23,063 nucleotides of DNA from an uncultured Prevotella sp. (GTDB taxonomy: Bacteria > Bacteroidota > Bacteroidia > Bacteroidales > Bacteroidaceae): positions 1 to 23,063 of the forward strand of contig CAAFFL010000269.1 in the NCBI GenBank assembly GCA_900762125.1. Reading direction: 5' to 3'. Under the pieces are notes generated by a model, which did not search any database, was not told the DNA's origin, and saw nothing but the letters and a program-made list of their open reading frames with translations. The translations under genes and the position numbers were made by a program. This document shows, in pieces, positions 22,292 through 23,063 of the stretch; within the stretch, counting starts at the first letter, position 1; each line of letters opens with the position of its first letter.

Positions 22292-22323
22292 CAGTGTTAT
22301 AGAAAAACCTTAAAACATCAACA

Positions 22324-22803
22324 TTATGGCCATCAAATTTGACATTCGATCCATCCAAAATGCGGTAGGCAAAGGCGAAGAACGGAAATTCGTGAAACTA
22401 CTGCCGCAGAAACCCATCACCACCGACGAGATCACCGAAGCCATCGAGTACGCCTGTACGGCGACACGTGGCGACGTGATGCAGGTGCTCATGCAACTGC
22501 GCACGATAGCCGTACGCGAACTCAGCGAGCGCGGCGCATTCTACCTGCCGCAGATTGGCTATTTCACGTTGCAGGCGGACACGCATACCACGGAGAAGGT
22601 CACCACGGAGCAGATGCGCGGCAACTTCGTCGGCGTGCGCAACATCAAGTTCCGGCCGGAGCGGTCATTCCTCCAGACGGTGCGGAAGGAGACGCGGTTC
22701 ACGCGGCGGCAGGGCGGCATGCCACAGCAGACCTACGACGAGGCGACACTGCTGGCGAAGGTCACCGACTATCTCCACGCCCACGACAACATCCTCACGA
22801 ACA
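22324..22803 (+). CDS. HU-family (HU-HIG) DNA-binding protein, C-terminus lost at a junction
   Basis: The ATG at 22324 opens MAIKFDIRSIQNAVGKGEER. The next 110 residues follow the Bacteroidota HU-HIG fold: ITTDEITEAIEYACT, DVMQVLMQLRTIAVRELSERG, the FYLPQIGYFTLQ strand and NIKFRPERSFLQTVRKETRF. A linker leads into the start of a winged-helix segment (DEATLLAKVTDYLHAHDNILTN) that normally continues for some 40-50 residues. Near 22800 the resemblance stops, and beyond it the frame stays open to the window end only as a shadow of an opposite-strand gene. About 159 residues are genuine. HU proteins bend and bind DNA; in Bacteroidales, HU-HIG genes often lie near VapE-like and amidase genes. The gene is truncated or fused. 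Confidence 0.82.
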
Positions 22804-23063
22804 GTCGAACAGGGTCATGTCCTTCCATCCTTCCGGCAGCTTTCTTTCCAGGTAGTCCCTCACCAGGTCCTCTCTTACGGAGTGGTATGTGTGGTCGTCC
22901 TGGATCCTTGTGGCCGTCTCTGTCAGTTCTCTGTCCAGATACAGTGGCTCCTTGTCTTTGTATCTCTGCACGGCTTCCGCCCAGATCTGATCACGCTCCT
23001 GCGGCAGCTCGTCAAAGATGTTTTTTGTTGCCGCTGTCGCATCTGTCTGTATCGGCAGGAATC
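22795..23063 (-). CDS. VapE/VirE-like protein fragment, 3' end cut at a junction and 5' end beyond the window
   Basis: On the minus strand the frame is open from the window edge to TGA at 22797-22795, about 88 residues. It has no internal start except a late Met, so its beginning lies to the right. The peptide contains NIFDELPQERDQIWAEAVQRY and KDKEPLYLDRELTETA, typical of the region after the P-loop domain in virulence-associated protein E (phage/plasmid primase-helicase-like). It continues with a helical HSVREDLVRDYLERKLPE segment. The family normally extends further, with another winged-helix-like part, but here it stops two codons past LFD. The loss coincides with the break in the HU-HIG gene on the other strand. 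VapE-like genes are usual on integrated elements and prophages. Confidence 0.7.
   Translation of the reverse strand, partial: FLPIQTDATAATKNIFDELPQERDQIWAEAVQRYKDKEPLYLDRELTETATRIQDDHTYHSVREDLVRDYLERKLPEGWKDMTLFDCS

Overview
The window looks like chromosomal DNA of a gut-type Bacteroidales bacterium, most likely Prevotella/Segatella-like. The evidence is a TonB-dependent receptor end next to a surface lipoprotein, a hybrid two-component regulator (HTCS) beside pectin-degrading enzymes, two AAA-ATPase/PD-(D/E)XK proteins of a type expanded in this order, an HU-HIG DNA-binding protein, and several TAnnTTTG promoter -7 elements in place of E. coli-type -10 boxes. Genus is inference; no rRNA or tRNA is present.

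Layout. 1-1.8 kb: the 3' end of a TonB-dependent receptor and a beta-helix lipoprotein, closed by a strong terminator. 1.8-2.3 kb: a repeat-rich gap with a dispersed ~93-bp repeat lying against a decayed TolC-like N-terminus. 2.3-3.8 kb: an ECF sigma factor, a one-TM putative anti-sigma protein and a small exported CpxP/Spy-like protein. 3.9-4.9 kb: a GH5-like lipoprotein lacking the expected nucleophile. 4.9-5.5 kb: the second copy of the dispersed repeat and a nested inverted repeat. 5.5-10.3 kb: two paralogous AAA/PD-(D/E)XK genes in opposite orientation around a membrane TPR-AraC regulator.

10.4-22 kb is GC-rich and forms a compact pectin/rhamnogalacturonan-type locus. A divergent promoter drives GH28 then a CE12-like esterase leftward, and a frameshifted GH2 then a two-domain esterase rightward. 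The HTCS lies convergent to the esterase. No SusC/SusD pair is in the window. Palindromic TTGTACAA boxes occur as helically spaced pairs in the divergent promoter and upstream of the HTCS. At both places one box lies exactly 38 nt from a rightward TAnCTTTG element, so they probably form the regulon operator. The copy near the HTCS has no enzyme gene in front of it.

22.1-23.06 kb: an 11-bp phased repeat array precedes an HU-HIG gene. That gene stops resembling its family near 22800, where a VapE-like coding fragment begins on the opposite strand. Both are broken at the same point, which indicates a recombination or insertion boundary or an assembly join.

The strongest candidates for something undescribed are the TTGTACAA regulon architecture, the phased array upstream of HU, and the inverted ATPase pair around a regulator.
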